A stretch of DNA of 64,000 bases from Tetragonia tetragonoides (lineage: Eukaryota; Streptophyta; Magnoliopsida; Caryophyllales; Aizoaceae), in contig CM076141.1 in assembly GCA_038025085.1 (NCBI GenBank), positions 17,548,001 to 17,612,000 on the forward strand. The letters run 5' to 3'. Below the pieces are notes generated by a model. That model did no database searches. It saw nothing but the letters and a program-made list of their open reading frames with translations, and was not told where the DNA came from. Of the stretch, positions 25,747 through 36,118 are shown in pieces (position 1 is the stretch's first letter; each line of letters begins with the position of its first letter). Both the position numbers and the translations under genes were made by a program.

Positions 25747-26416
25747 TGGCCCTTGTGTTGAACAAGACAATCACCGACATGTCGAAAATTTAGCTTCTTG
25801 ATGGGAACGATTATAAGAGGTGGTCCCAAAAGATGCTCATCGTTTTCGAACAAATTGAATTGGACTATGTCCTATTCAACCCACCAATTTTTGCTGAAGA
25901 TGATGATGATGATGTGACGGAGAAGACCAAGAATGATGCTGATAAGAAAGTCGAAAGAAAGTTCGAAAAGGACAACAAATCAGTTCATGGTCATATGTTA
26001 AGTCATATGGAAATTCCCTTTTCGACTTGTTCACTTCCAACAAATCCGCCAAGTCGATTTGGGATACTCTTGAGAAGAAGTATGGAGCCGATGATGCTGG
26101 AAAGAAGAAGTATTTGGTTGGTAATTGTCTCGAATTTCAGATGGTCGATGATAAACCAATTATGGACCAAGTGCACCAATATAAGAACCTTTGTGCCAAT
26201 GTGTTGACCGAAGGCATGAAAATGTGTGAGATCTTGCAAGGTAATATCTTGATCGAGAAATTGCCCATTTCTTGGAATGACTTTCGTGGTCATTTGAAGC
26301 ACAAGAAGAAGGACATGTCACTTGAGGAGTTGGCTGGGCACATGAGGATTGGGGAAGCCAATCGACTCAAAGATAAGTCTAACCCCGTCCCATTTACTCT
26401 TAATAATGCTTATTAG
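25747..26416 (+). pseudogene. Copia gag (UBN2-type), broken
   Basis: The frame opens MALVLNKTITDMSK at 25,747 and meets a TAG at about 25,789. It resumes with KRWSQKMLIVFEQIELDYVL, then shifts frame between about 26,000 and 26,030. The distal part reads SIWDTLEKKYGADDAGKKKY and MCEILQGNILIEKLP, ending at 26,416. This is the gag pattern of Copia polyproteins, whose product forms the particle around the RNA. At least one stop and one frameshift make it non-functional. Confidence 0.85.
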
Positions 26417-26549
26417 TTTTGGGAGCATGTGGGGGTTAGCGGTTTCATTTACTTATCGCATAGAGTGCCTAATAAATAAATCCCCATATATAATTTTCAT
26501 TGATTTGCACTAAACGTGACTTATTTGAAATTGTGGGAGTGCTTGAATA

Positions 26550-27345
26550 AAGTAGTTTGCCTAGTCATAAGCACACCAATTTTGGGCTTGAAACCATTGG
26601 TTCTGGTTTTTGTTGGTTATGCCCAAATACCAGTATATCATATAGATTCATGTGTTTGAATAATTATTCTATTATTGAATCTAGAGATGTTGAATTCTTT
26701 AAGCATATTTTTCATTTGAAAATGAATGTTGAATCATGTGATATTGCTATGACTATGCATGCTTCTTTTCGTTCTCTACTCCTTTTAATAATGATGTGTA
26801 TGGTGTTGAACCACGAAGGAGTAAAATAGTTAAAACCGATACCAACTTTGGTTCTATCTTTATGAAAGCAATTCCAACCGAAGATTTAAATATTGATGAG
26901 TTAAATGAGAATAACATTTATGATTAATGAAGAGTCTAAAACTTTTGCAGAGGCTATGTTTTCGGTTGATGCTAGCTTTTGGAAAGAAGCTATAAACAAT
27001 AAAGAAGCCAAATGGTTATCGAACTTGCTTGCGGATGTTCTTTTGTGGAAAAAGCATCTCGTGTCTCAATTCATTGTGATTCAGTAGCATCCATCTCAGT
27101 AACTAAGAATCACACGTATAATGGTAAGAAAATACATTTACACATAAGACATGGTGAGACAATTGATAAAGAATGGTGTACTCTCTTTGGAGTACTTAAA
27201 ATCCAAAATAAATTTGGTGGATCCTTTGACCAAATGATTGACCAGAAAAATGGCCATAAATGCGTCGAGGGGGATGGGCTTAAAGTCCTTGGATTGAGAG
27301 AATCATGGTGGATACCCAACCTTTCTAGGTTCAATGTGGTCAAAC
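26550..27345 (+). pseudogene. Copia pol remnants (linker before RT, RNase H C-terminus)
   Basis: 26,557-26,720 reads SYRFMCLNNYSIIESRDVEF, the segment after integrase in Copia pol. 27,012-27,250 reads SIHCDSVASISVTKNHTYNG followed by KIHLHIRHG, the RNase H and C-terminal end. Protease, the integrase core and the RT palm are absent, which indicates one large or several smaller deletions. Frames are interrupted by stops. Confidence 0.8.
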
Positions 27346-27410
27346 GAAGCCATGAGGAGACTCAATAAGCACCAACCTACCCATCCCTATGGCGATTATT
27401 GGCGTTATTC

Positions 27411-27645
27411 GTAAGGATGAGCTTTTTGCTCTTAATGAATTCATAGCCCTAATTGGGTGGTCCTTAAGAGACGAACTTGATGGATTCACCGCTTAATTTT
27501 GTGAGGATGAGCTTACGGCGCTCTTAATGAATTCATAACCCTACTTGGGTGGTCCTTGTGAGACGGACTTGATGGATTCACCGCCTGATTATGTGAGGAT
27601 GAGCACTCATTGCTCTTAATGATTTCACGGTCTTGGTGTTTGATG
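27411..27645. repeat. Tandem repeat of about 91 bp, 2.5 units
   Basis: Units start with GT(A/G)AGGATGAGC at 27,411, 27,501 and 27,593. They share GCTCTTAATGAATTCATA, GGGTGGTCCTT and CTTGATGGATTCACCGC. The array lies in the untranslated region between pol and the 3' LTR of the Copia element. Confidence 0.88.
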
Positions 27646-28046
27646 GTCAGACCCAATGGTAAGTTTGGGCAGACCTGATTGTGTTGGACCCGTAGAAAAT
27701 CACCTACGTGAGTGAGAATGTTTGGCCACCTTCTATGAAAGATTTATGGGCTTCTTTCTAGAGCACTCATGAGTACCTGAGGTTTTCTTGGCCATTTATA
27801 TGTGTTTATTATCGCGGGAAAAAATCTCAATAAAGTGATAAGGTGTGTGTCTTGAGGTGTCACCTTTACGTCTTGGAGTTCAAGAGTAACTTCACTCCTT
27901 GATGTTCGGTATGACCTCAATTCACTATGTGTTAATTCAAATCGCAAGATATTAGCACTTAAGTGCCAAGTCATTTGTTTGCTCAGGAAACTTTGCTCAT
28001 TCATTCTCTTTGAAAATCTTATCTCTCTTTCGCATTGGTTGGGGAT

Positions 28047-28605
28047 TGTTGAAAACAATGCTCATAGTTGGAGTTTGGTTATGATCAATCTGAGTTTGGT
28101 TCCACCCAATCGTTGTCAGATTTGCGAGATCTTAATTGCTGAAATCATGGGATTAATGAGAACCGTTTCTGCTGTTATAATCTTTTATTTTTGTATGTAA
28201 CAGCTCCTGATTTTCAGTCCATTATCTTTCTTGTGATATTATATCCTTGATCTCCAAGTCATTGATTTTCCTGATTCTCTCCCCACTAATTGCTTTAATT
28301 GATTTCCTATTGATGGGAAAGTTTCAACCCTCTTTTGGCTATAAAAGCTTCATTTCTCTCTCCCAACTATATTCCTATTATTCCTGAGCAAGTTGAGTTT
28401 TGTTCCAATCCTTACTCGTGAGTGCACACGAGTAAGGGTGCTGTGTTAACTTTGGGAAGCGTGCGCTGGGTGATTGATTTGCACCTCGAAATCGCTTTTA
28501 AGAAGTGGTTAATCCCACGACGCAGCAAGTTACTTTTGTGTTCTTTTTCTGCCAGTTGATCTTTGGGACTGACCAAACATCTGTTTAGGCACACCTATTC
28601 TAACA
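28047..28605 (+). repeat. Copia 3' LTR
   Basis: Begins TGTTGAAAACAATGC and ends TATTCTAACA. It matches 25,133-25,712 with substitutions and a few indels, including an extra AGGCACACC near the right end. Confidence 0.9.
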
Positions 28606-28657
28606 ATTTATTAATTCAACAAAATCAAAAGTTCATTTTTAATCAAGGGAGAAATAC

Positions 28658-28926
28658 CTGTTGACAAACAAAACCCATTTGCTAGAAACTTCAATTGGGG
28701 TAGCAATCGTTCTTCAAAACAGTGAGAGAGAGATTTGAGTTAAGGGATACTGTGGGGCCCATTATCAAGGTGGCGATGACAACGTTCATAGTGGTGATGA
28801 AGAACTCCCATTTGAAGTATCGCCGGTTCTAGACTTCTAGAGAAAGAGAGAGCGCCATTTAAGCTAAAGGGGTGAGAACTGAGATATGAGAGAGGCGAAT
28901 TGGAATTTGGATTGTATATATAGCTA
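28658..28926 (-). promoter_or_regulatory. Orphan minus-strand promoter and first exon
   Basis: A TATA box CTATATATACA lies at 28,914-28,924 on the minus strand. Downstream is a typical plant leader rich in CT (CAATTCGCCTCTCTCATATC), an ATG at 28,858 followed by a short frame, and a donor-like CAG/GTATTT at 28,658/28,657. The Copia element begins right beyond this donor, in what would be the first intron. I cannot identify a downstream coding exon. Promoter and exon are inferred from motif spacing only. Confidence 0.4.
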
Positions 28927-28979
28927 ACGGGTAGCAATTTAGAAATCCAACGGTCTAAAATTTGGGGAAAAAGCCCCAT

Positions 28980-30540
28980 TTTTTTTTTTTTTTTTGGGTG
29001 AGCTAGCTTCTTTTTATTTTTATTTTTATTTTTATTTTTATGCTTTTTTTAGATGAAGCCGGGGATATTGACAAGCATGTCATTGGCATGACATCATGCT
29101 TGTATGAGAGACCTCACCTTGAGGCCGCCTCATACGAGATTCAGCAAGTCTAGGGTGAGACAAATTCACATGAAAAATGGGTCACTATTTAGAAATATAG
29201 GGGTCACTTATGATGAACAGTGACCCTTATTTCATTGAAAAGCGACCCCCGTCTCACCAAAAATAACAAAAAGACCACTTTATAGAAAATTTTGTGTACG
29301 AGATTTTGTGTTTATTGACAAAGTAAAATTCCATTAAAATCAACCAGAAAAAAAAAAAAAAAAAAAAAAAAAACTACTATAACCGTAAACCAACTCAAGT
29401 CACTATAACAGATTTATAACAGTAGTTGAGTTAAACAGTTGTCATTGGCAAAATTTCTTTCTTTTCCTTTCAAATTACATTGACTTAAAAAAAGTGATAA
29501 CAGTGTGACATCTTCATTTCAATTCGTTTTTATTAAACCAAACATTGGAGATATATGTGAGTTTTCTTTTCTCTTTCTTTCCTATCTTGGCTTCTTACTC
29601 CAATTATCAAACAAAGGAAGTAATTAATGGGTCTCTTATAAAGCCACCTCAACAATCAACATGAGGCCACCTCTATAAACAAGCATGAAATAATGCTTGT
29701 TTGAATTGTTTTACGTCGAGACGGCCTCATATGATTTTTTGGTTGGAAGTACCTTAGTATGTAGCCTTTACCCAATTATTTATCGACTTTTGACTTTGGT
29801 CAAAGTACACTAACTGGACCACTAATTTGATGATGAATTGATGATGATTAGTTTATGGGATGTGAAAATCTTTTAATTTGTTGAATGTATTACTTACAAA
29901 AATAGCTAATAATGATGTTGATGTTTTGTTTGGCTGATCGCAAAATGTGAAACAGAATATTTTAGCTCATGGTCAAACATGCATGATTTATTTTGATAGA
30001 GCCAATTCCAAAGCGTTGAACGAAATTCCCCGCGGATTATATAGGAACGCTTGAGGCACAGAGAATGTGGGGAAGGTTGGATGTGAAAATCGTGAGCAAC
30101 AAGGAGAATTCTCCTGGAGATTTTTGAGTTAATTTCTAGTTTGGAGAGAATATTTGTTATCTTGAGGGCGGCATCATCATTCTCAAAGCCTATTTGGTGG
30201 TTGCCAATTACTACAATATAGGGCGAACTATTACAAAATGAACATTTTAAAATACTGATTAGAATAAGATGGGCTGTTAATTAATTTACTTAAAATAAAA
30301 ACAAAAGTTATTTGTATATATTAATCATGACTAAATAATCTGTCATTCGCAATTAATAGTTATAACATATTATTAGTATTACCTAACTACAACATTAAAT
30401 GGGCCAAAGTTCGGTTGAAACAAATGTTACGTAAGCCACATATATTCAAAATGAAGACTAAGATATTCAGCAAAAGTAAAGAATTAATGACAGGCCCAGA
30501 AACATTCATTGTACTCGAAACGAGTAGTATGCAATATCCC
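28980..30540. other. Low-complexity and MITE-like intergenic DNA
   Basis: Contains a T run at 28,980-28,995, a (TTTTTA)n stretch at 29,010-29,042 and an A run at about 29,348-29,373. Two patches with GAGGCCGCCTCATACGAGA- and GACGGCCTCATATGA-like words (29,105-29,145 and 29,690-29,735) also appear near 11,345 (GAGACCGCCTCA). These look like pieces of a dispersed MITE family. No gene is visible. Confidence 0.5.
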
Positions 30541-30815
30541 CCTATTAAAAGGGAGACTTGTGAAGGTACAAATTTGTTTTGCCACGGGTCTGAATCTTTT
30601 AATTCGATTTTGTTTTTTTCTTCCCCATTAAAAGGGAGACTTGTGAAGGTACAAATTTTTTTTGCCACGGGTCCGAATCTTTAATTCAATTTTGTTTTTT
30701 TCTTTAATTTTTCAGCAAACTTGTGATTCATTTTTCCCCCTATTATAAAGGGAGATTTCTGAAGGCATAAAATTGTTTTGCCACGGTCCCGAACCAAAAC
30801 ATTCAGTTTTCTTTT
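30541..30815. repeat. Tandem repeat of about 84 bp, three divergent units
   Basis: Units start ATTAAAAGGGAGACTTGTGA at 30,544 and 30,628, with a divergent third unit ATTATAAAGGGAGATTTCTG at 30,742. Each continues with TTTGCCACGG and a T-rich tail. Function unknown. Confidence 0.85.
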
Positions 30816-31870
30816 CTTTTTTTTTTTTTCCAACGAACTTGTGTTTTGTAAGAATCCAATCCTTTGTTGAACCTTCGCGATTCTCGTCTCGGTCTTCTTG
30901 AAAGGCAATTGATTTTAGTCAAATATTTGTTTAGCCATGGAACAAATTATTTGGTTCGGTTTTCCATTTTTTTCCTCAACAAGCTAGTGATTCATTTTTC
31001 CTTTTTCCATTAATAAAGATTAAGGTATGTTTATTGTCTCATTGTCACCCCACTTACTATTTTTTTGCTTAAGCCATCGAATGAGACTCACTTACAATAA
31101 CAAAGTCTTTAGCTTAACACGTACAATTATCATAGGGTGTCACACTCAATAATCTGAACCAATATATACAAAAATTATTGTCAAATTTTTCAACAAACCA
31201 AAAGGAGGAAGTGGAGTGAGGATTCATGAAAGAAATTAAAATTACTACTAATCGATCTCTTTTCCTTTTTGTTGTTGAATATTCAAATGCTAATTTTCGA
31301 TTGGTAATAATTGTGACATCTTAATATTCAGATGAAATCAATTAAGTATTTTGATAAATGTGGCATGTGATGGCAAATGATGGACTAACGCCAAATGTAT
31401 GTAATAACTGGAATTGTTATTTCAAGGTGTTGAGAAGCTCTTCCAAAAAGTGACTACAAGCAATGAGTACTGTTTGGAACTCGATCATTTCCCAAATATA
31501 TTTTTGTATCACATTTCTCGAATATATTAATGCCACTTGTTTTTGTTAAATCACTTTGACATTTATGTTTCTTGCACATAATTAGAATGGTTTTTCATTT
31601 AAATCAACAAATTAAAACAGTGTAGGAGAAGACTCGTATACTACGCACAGGCTTTTCCACTGGTAACTGTGGTAAGTTTAAGAAGTGAAACCCAATCTTA
31701 TTTATTTTGTTTTATGCTTAACGAAGTCACGTTTAACTACGGCTATTTGTTTCTTGCTAGAAAGTGCGGTAACATTTTATTGATAGATAGACAATTACAC
31801 ATATTTTAATAAGCAAGATCAACAATGTTTTCTGACATATCCTCCAACCAAAACCTCTTGCTAGGTTTGA
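30816..31870. other. AT-rich intergenic DNA
   Basis: No coding frame, RNA gene or repeat pair stands out. It separates the 84 bp tandem repeat from the 3' end of the minus-strand peptide gene 2. Confidence 0.4.
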
Positions 31871-31873
31871 AAA

Positions 31874-33388
31874 TTATGGCTTGTTGTGACTGTGATGAAT
31901 CCAAGCATAGTGACCACAATGAGCTCGATCTCTATGGCATTTCCAGAAAACTGTTAATTAGCCAAACAATACAGGGTAAATTAGTACACAATTCACAAAT
32001 ATTACTACTACTATGTATCTCTAAGAGTCTAAGAAAGTAAGAAAAGTGAGTACCCTCATAAAGAATATTACGTGAGACTTCAGAATCAAATTGGGACCGT
32101 CATAAGTAGGAACTCAGGAAGCACCACAATCCTCAGGGTTGGCTCTTATAAGGAGCCATGTGGAGCCACGATATGGGCCCAACTTTTTACGGGGTCCAAA
32201 AACTTTGAGTTCATCCAGGTACGGTGGAAAAAATAAATTTTATCTTCTCCCTCTTTCCGTATTCTATAGCGGCTTTAATTTATACTTTTGCACAGGGTCT
32301 TTAAAATATCAGAAAACGACCCTGACAAATACGTTGCTTGCTTTGATAATGCTTTCTTGGCCAAGTGAAGAGAAGATGATAGGAAATTGAGAGGATCTGT
32401 TTCCGTGTATATCCAAAAGGCTGAAAGCTTCAGTATTTATAGGCTCAGAATCTTTAACACAAATCACAGAAATGATATTGAGTCGAGAATAAAAAAGGGC
32501 CCAACCTAGGCCCTAACAACGGCGCGCTCATGTGTGGGGATAGTCTTCCCTTGACTCTTAATTCAAAGATTAAGAATACACAACCATATATAAGGGCTCT
32601 TCTCTTTCCTTTCTCTACCAATGTTGGACAATGGGTTTTTATGAGCAAGAATTTTTGTGCGACTTTTACTTTGAAGCATATCAAGTTTCATTTCCAACAT
32701 TTCTCTTTAATGGAAATTTGTTGTCAATATTACAATTTGATATGAATTAGTGAATGTGATTCCGACAGATGGTAATATGGTGTGTTTCATAGCTATTAAG
32801 TACAATTAGTGGGGGTGTCTCGCTTGCCATTCACTTGCACCCTCTTTTTTTATTACCAAGTACAACTACCACAATGAGTGGCATGGCGACTGCAACTTAT
32901 GAATTCGAATTCTCCTGGTTCAGAATAGTAGGGGAAAGAAAACGAGACATAAATTTAAATAGAATTACTACAAAAGAACAAGAGCTAATTAATTAGCTTT
33001 AGGGGGAAATTAACTGCAACTTACCATGGCTGTGACCAGGACTAGGAGCATTACGAATATGATAATTACCATTTCCAGGGTCATCTCTAGCTGAATTGGC
33101 TTGTACTTTTGTTGTCTCTGAACAAATTAAATACGTATGTATATTATATTGGATATGTAGATTAGCAGTTGTCAATGTAAAAAAAAATCTAGGGAGAGGC
33201 AAATGGTAGAGTTTCATAGGAACGGAGCGAGTAATGTTCTTAATTAACCACCAAAAGAAGCAAAGATTAGTTACCTGGTTTATATTCATCAGAACCCGGT
33301 GGTAAATTTCTGGCTAAAATACATGTGAAATTACTAGGAGAGCAAAGAGCAATTTGATGTAAATGCGGGAAACCTTGTTTGTTGCCAT
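31874..33388 (-). pseudogene. Small secreted cysteine peptide gene, three exons, paralogue 2 (frame broken in exon 1)
   Basis: Exon 1 is 33,275-33,388, exon 2 is 33,025-33,117 and exon 3 is 31,874-31,950. All introns are GT/AG and both phases equal those of the paralogue at 7,284-10,836. Exon 1 encodes a signal peptide, MATNKVSRIYIKLLFALLVI, meets TAG after HVF, and with one base added would continue ARNLPPGSDEYKP. Exon 2 reads ETTKVQANSARDDPGNGNYH then IRNAPSPGHSH. Exon 3 reads VFWKCHRDRAHC then GHYAWIHHSHNKP and TAA. The intended product is about 94 residues, secreted, with two cysteines spaced like the paralogue and a conserved C-x2-YAxIH end. Intron 1 is 157 bp; intron 2 is 1,074 bp and includes a MITE. 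Family unknown; a CEP-like PGHS motif is present but not at the C-terminus. Confidence 0.62.
32134..32324. mobile_element. Possible hAT-type MITE in intron 2 of peptide gene 2
   Basis: A 191 bp block with CAGGGTTGGCTCT at the left and AAACGACCCTG at the right, an imperfect inverted repeat (about 8 of 11). Flanks ACAATCCT and ACAAATAC agree only in the first four bases. The paralogous intron 2 of gene 1 is 156 bp and lacks it. Confidence 0.45.
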
Positions 33389-35990
33389 TTCTTGTAGGAA
33401 TAATGGAGGATTGAAGTCATTTCATTGATATATGTAGTACTTATAGTCTCAAGATATGTCTACTTTAAGCCATAATGAGGAATGAGGAATGAGGAAAACT
33501 TCATCCTATAGACTTGGAAAATTTATCAAACAAATCAATAGTGCTTGTCAAACATAAAAATCATTTACTAGCAAGGTACGGATACAAGTTGATCAAATAT
33601 TAGGACAATTGTGTTAGGAATTAAGAGATGTTGCCTAATGTTTATGAGTTTCGACTTCAAACTATATTGTATGAGTTTGAGAGTTACATTATTCAATATA
33701 TATCGATTTTAGTGTTTCCTTTAAAACCAAAATAACAATCTTTTTCAGAAGGATGAGATAACTTTGACATCTTATTTTCCGATGACAAATTCAAAGTGTT
33801 TGAACCATTCTTTTTTGTACATTGTATATATACCAACTTGCTAATTTCATCATTATAAAATTGAATCATTATTTTGTGTTTCGTACATGAAGAAGCCAAT
33901 GAGGAAGCTAATGACGTACATCTAAGTTAAGGATCAACCCCCCTCCAAATTCAACTCCCATATCCTCATTCAGTTTAAATAAATCCAGTTTAGTTTTATT
34001 TGATGTTTTTCAGGTGATATTTGAACTTCGATTTTTGATATGGTAACTGGTAAGTACTTCCGATCACCAAGTTATCCATTTATTCAAAGGGCTGGATTAT
34101 TCTAAAATCGATCGCCAGGCAAGGTGCGTCACTATAATTGTGCAAGATGGTGACTACGTAGTTGAATAATACCGAAATCTTCATCAAGCTAATCACTTGA
34201 CTTTGAACGATTATCAGATTGTTTACATACGTCCACAACAAAATCATATATCCTCTCTAGCACCCAAAAAAAAAAATAAAAATAAAAAAAAATAATAATA
34301 AAAATATCTACCTGCACAATGGGAGCATTCGACCAAAAGGCTTTTTCTTGGAATAGTGTGGAATGGCAAGAAACGGAAGGGAACCGAACAAAATAGAAAG
34401 ACGTGGAACGAAATATATTGCATAATGGAATAGAATGCAAAACAAATGAAATATAGAGTCAGATGCAACACAAAATGGCGTGTAAATGAACGTAATAAAA
34501 TGCACCAAGGACATAAAAAGAACAGGTCTTAGGTGTATCATCTCATCGGTTCGGAATGTTAAGGTTAATACAAGTTTCAGTAAGATTTCTGACTAAAACC
34601 TCCTATTATTCCAAATTGCTAAAACTTCCTTTGATTTCTTGTACTATCTGTAAAACGTTTTTGCAAGATGACAAGTCACAACAAGAAGAAAAATGAAAAT
34701 CACACTAAAACAATATGAAAACCATAAGTCAATTAGTCCAATATTTGATCTCGAGGAAGCTACCAATCAAACTATGACCTTCTCAGAAATTGGAAGTTAT
34801 CGTTTTAATTTTTCTATGACCTTCTCAGAAATTGGAAGTTGGGTACTGTATAATAATTCTGTAAGAAATTTAGCAGTGATTTATTATTATTATGTATGGA
34901 CTGGTCAAATTGATGACAACTAATAAAATTCAAATTATATACTTTTATGCCACACTTTAAATCAATTTACTTAATTATAAAAGTCAAATGCAATATGTTG
35001 ACACATAATATCTAAATTGACTGGAAATTGAAAAATGGGTTTGAGTGTAGTAGTTACCAACAGTCTCATTTCTCAATGGTTGCTCTTTCTTCACACATTT
35101 CTCTGAATAGAGGCGCACAAGCTAATCAAATGAGATTCAAATCCAATTCTTCGTATAGTCCCAAACATTTTATTTAGCTCATTGACTAGTGTAACTGTGT
35201 AAGCAGTAAATAAAGGAGTAGTTTTTTTTTTAAACAAATAAGAATTATTTATGTATCCAATAACTAATATCCCGAGTGTAATTTGAAGATAGGGTTCATG
35301 GGGTGCTTAGAGGGAGCGTAATCCCTTTTTAACATTGTCGGATTAGGAGTATTATCAATATTTGATGTCATATTAGTTCATCCTCCTTTTTCTTTTTTCT
35401 TTTTTAGGGTGGTTGATGGCTTGATGCAACAGTGGATTTTAATTTTTTTTTATAAGGTAAGTAGGCCCCACTTAGAAGGGAAGGAGGGATAAATCCCTCA
35501 CTAGATTGGAGATGAGATTCGAACTTGGGTTATTCAGAAAATCAAGTGAGTTATTTGTCATCTCGACTCCCGCGTCAATCCCTACAACAAGGGTATATAA
35601 TGAACAATGGCTAGCACACACAAAAATTACTCTAATTAACTAGCTGGAAGGTTTTGGCTTCAAACAACGAATATGTCTTGTATATAACACCATCCTACAA
35701 TGGGACGATGTGAGTTTTATCAAGAATAAAGGTGATTTCCTGTCGACAAGTCACCATCGCTTTTCACAAAACTCACCGTCTCACTGTGAGACGGTTGCAT
35801 ACAAGTTTTTGTGTCAGACGATATCACCATAGCAATATAGTCCCAACACAGAATCCTAATCCTTCAAATCCCATATAATAAGCACCATTGCTCAATTTCT
35901 TGCTGATCAATGACATTGTCATAAGTTCAAGTCAACTTTAACAGAAGATAATAATCTAGTATAATCCACACTCAGAATGGTCATAATCAT
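33389..35990. other. Intergenic DNA upstream of the LRR kinase
   Basis: No gene is supported. A 30 bp phrase CTATGACCTTCTCAGAAATTGGAAGTT is repeated at about 34,771 and 34,815. A small inverted pair GTCTCACTGTGAGAC occurs near 35,778. A possible minus-strand SINE is listed separately. Confidence 0.45.
35438..35590 (-). mobile_element. Possible minus-strand SINE
   Basis: Read on the minus strand, it has a B-box-like AAGTTCGAATCTCATC near 35,530 and ends in a run of A (35,440-35,452 as T on plus). The flanks show no clear target duplication and the A box is weak. Confidence 0.35.
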
Positions 35991-35999
35991 TATATAAAG
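35991..35999 (+). promoter_or_regulatory. TATA box of the LRR receptor kinase
   Basis: TATATAAAG, about 120 bases upstream of the ATG at 36,119, leaving a leader of roughly 90 bases. Position and consensus fit a plant core promoter. No experimental support is visible. Confidence 0.5.
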
Positions 36000-36118
36000 A
36001 TGATCACATGATAATGAATCCTCCATAAAACGACAGCGCCGTTGGTACACTTAGCATCCATTAGTTTCAGTCTTACCATCTGCAAATCTGCAATACAATA
36101 AGACATCACATAAACAAG

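Larger units (their letters stand above)
25133..28605 (+). mobile_element. Ty1/Copia LTR retrotransposon, internally deleted
   Basis: Two LTRs (25,133-25,712 and 28,047-28,605) flank a shortened interior with gag and fragments of the integrase/RT linker and RNase H. Flanking 5-mers AATTA and ATTTA agree at 4 of 5, a plausible target duplication. The interior is about 2.3 kb, well under half of a full Copia element. Protease and most of the reverse transcriptase are missing, so it could move only with help from another element. Confidence 0.9.

Noticed and set aside
31825..32040. Plus-strand ORF similar to the plus-strand ORF at 7,229-7,462
   Set aside because: The similarity is explained by the minus-strand third exon of the two peptide paralogues; the plus-strand frames are shadows.
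33025..33117. CEP (C-terminally encoded peptide) hormone because of PSPGHSH
   Set aside because: The motif is not at the C-terminus; a conserved splice donor and a third cysteine-containing exon follow in both paralogues.
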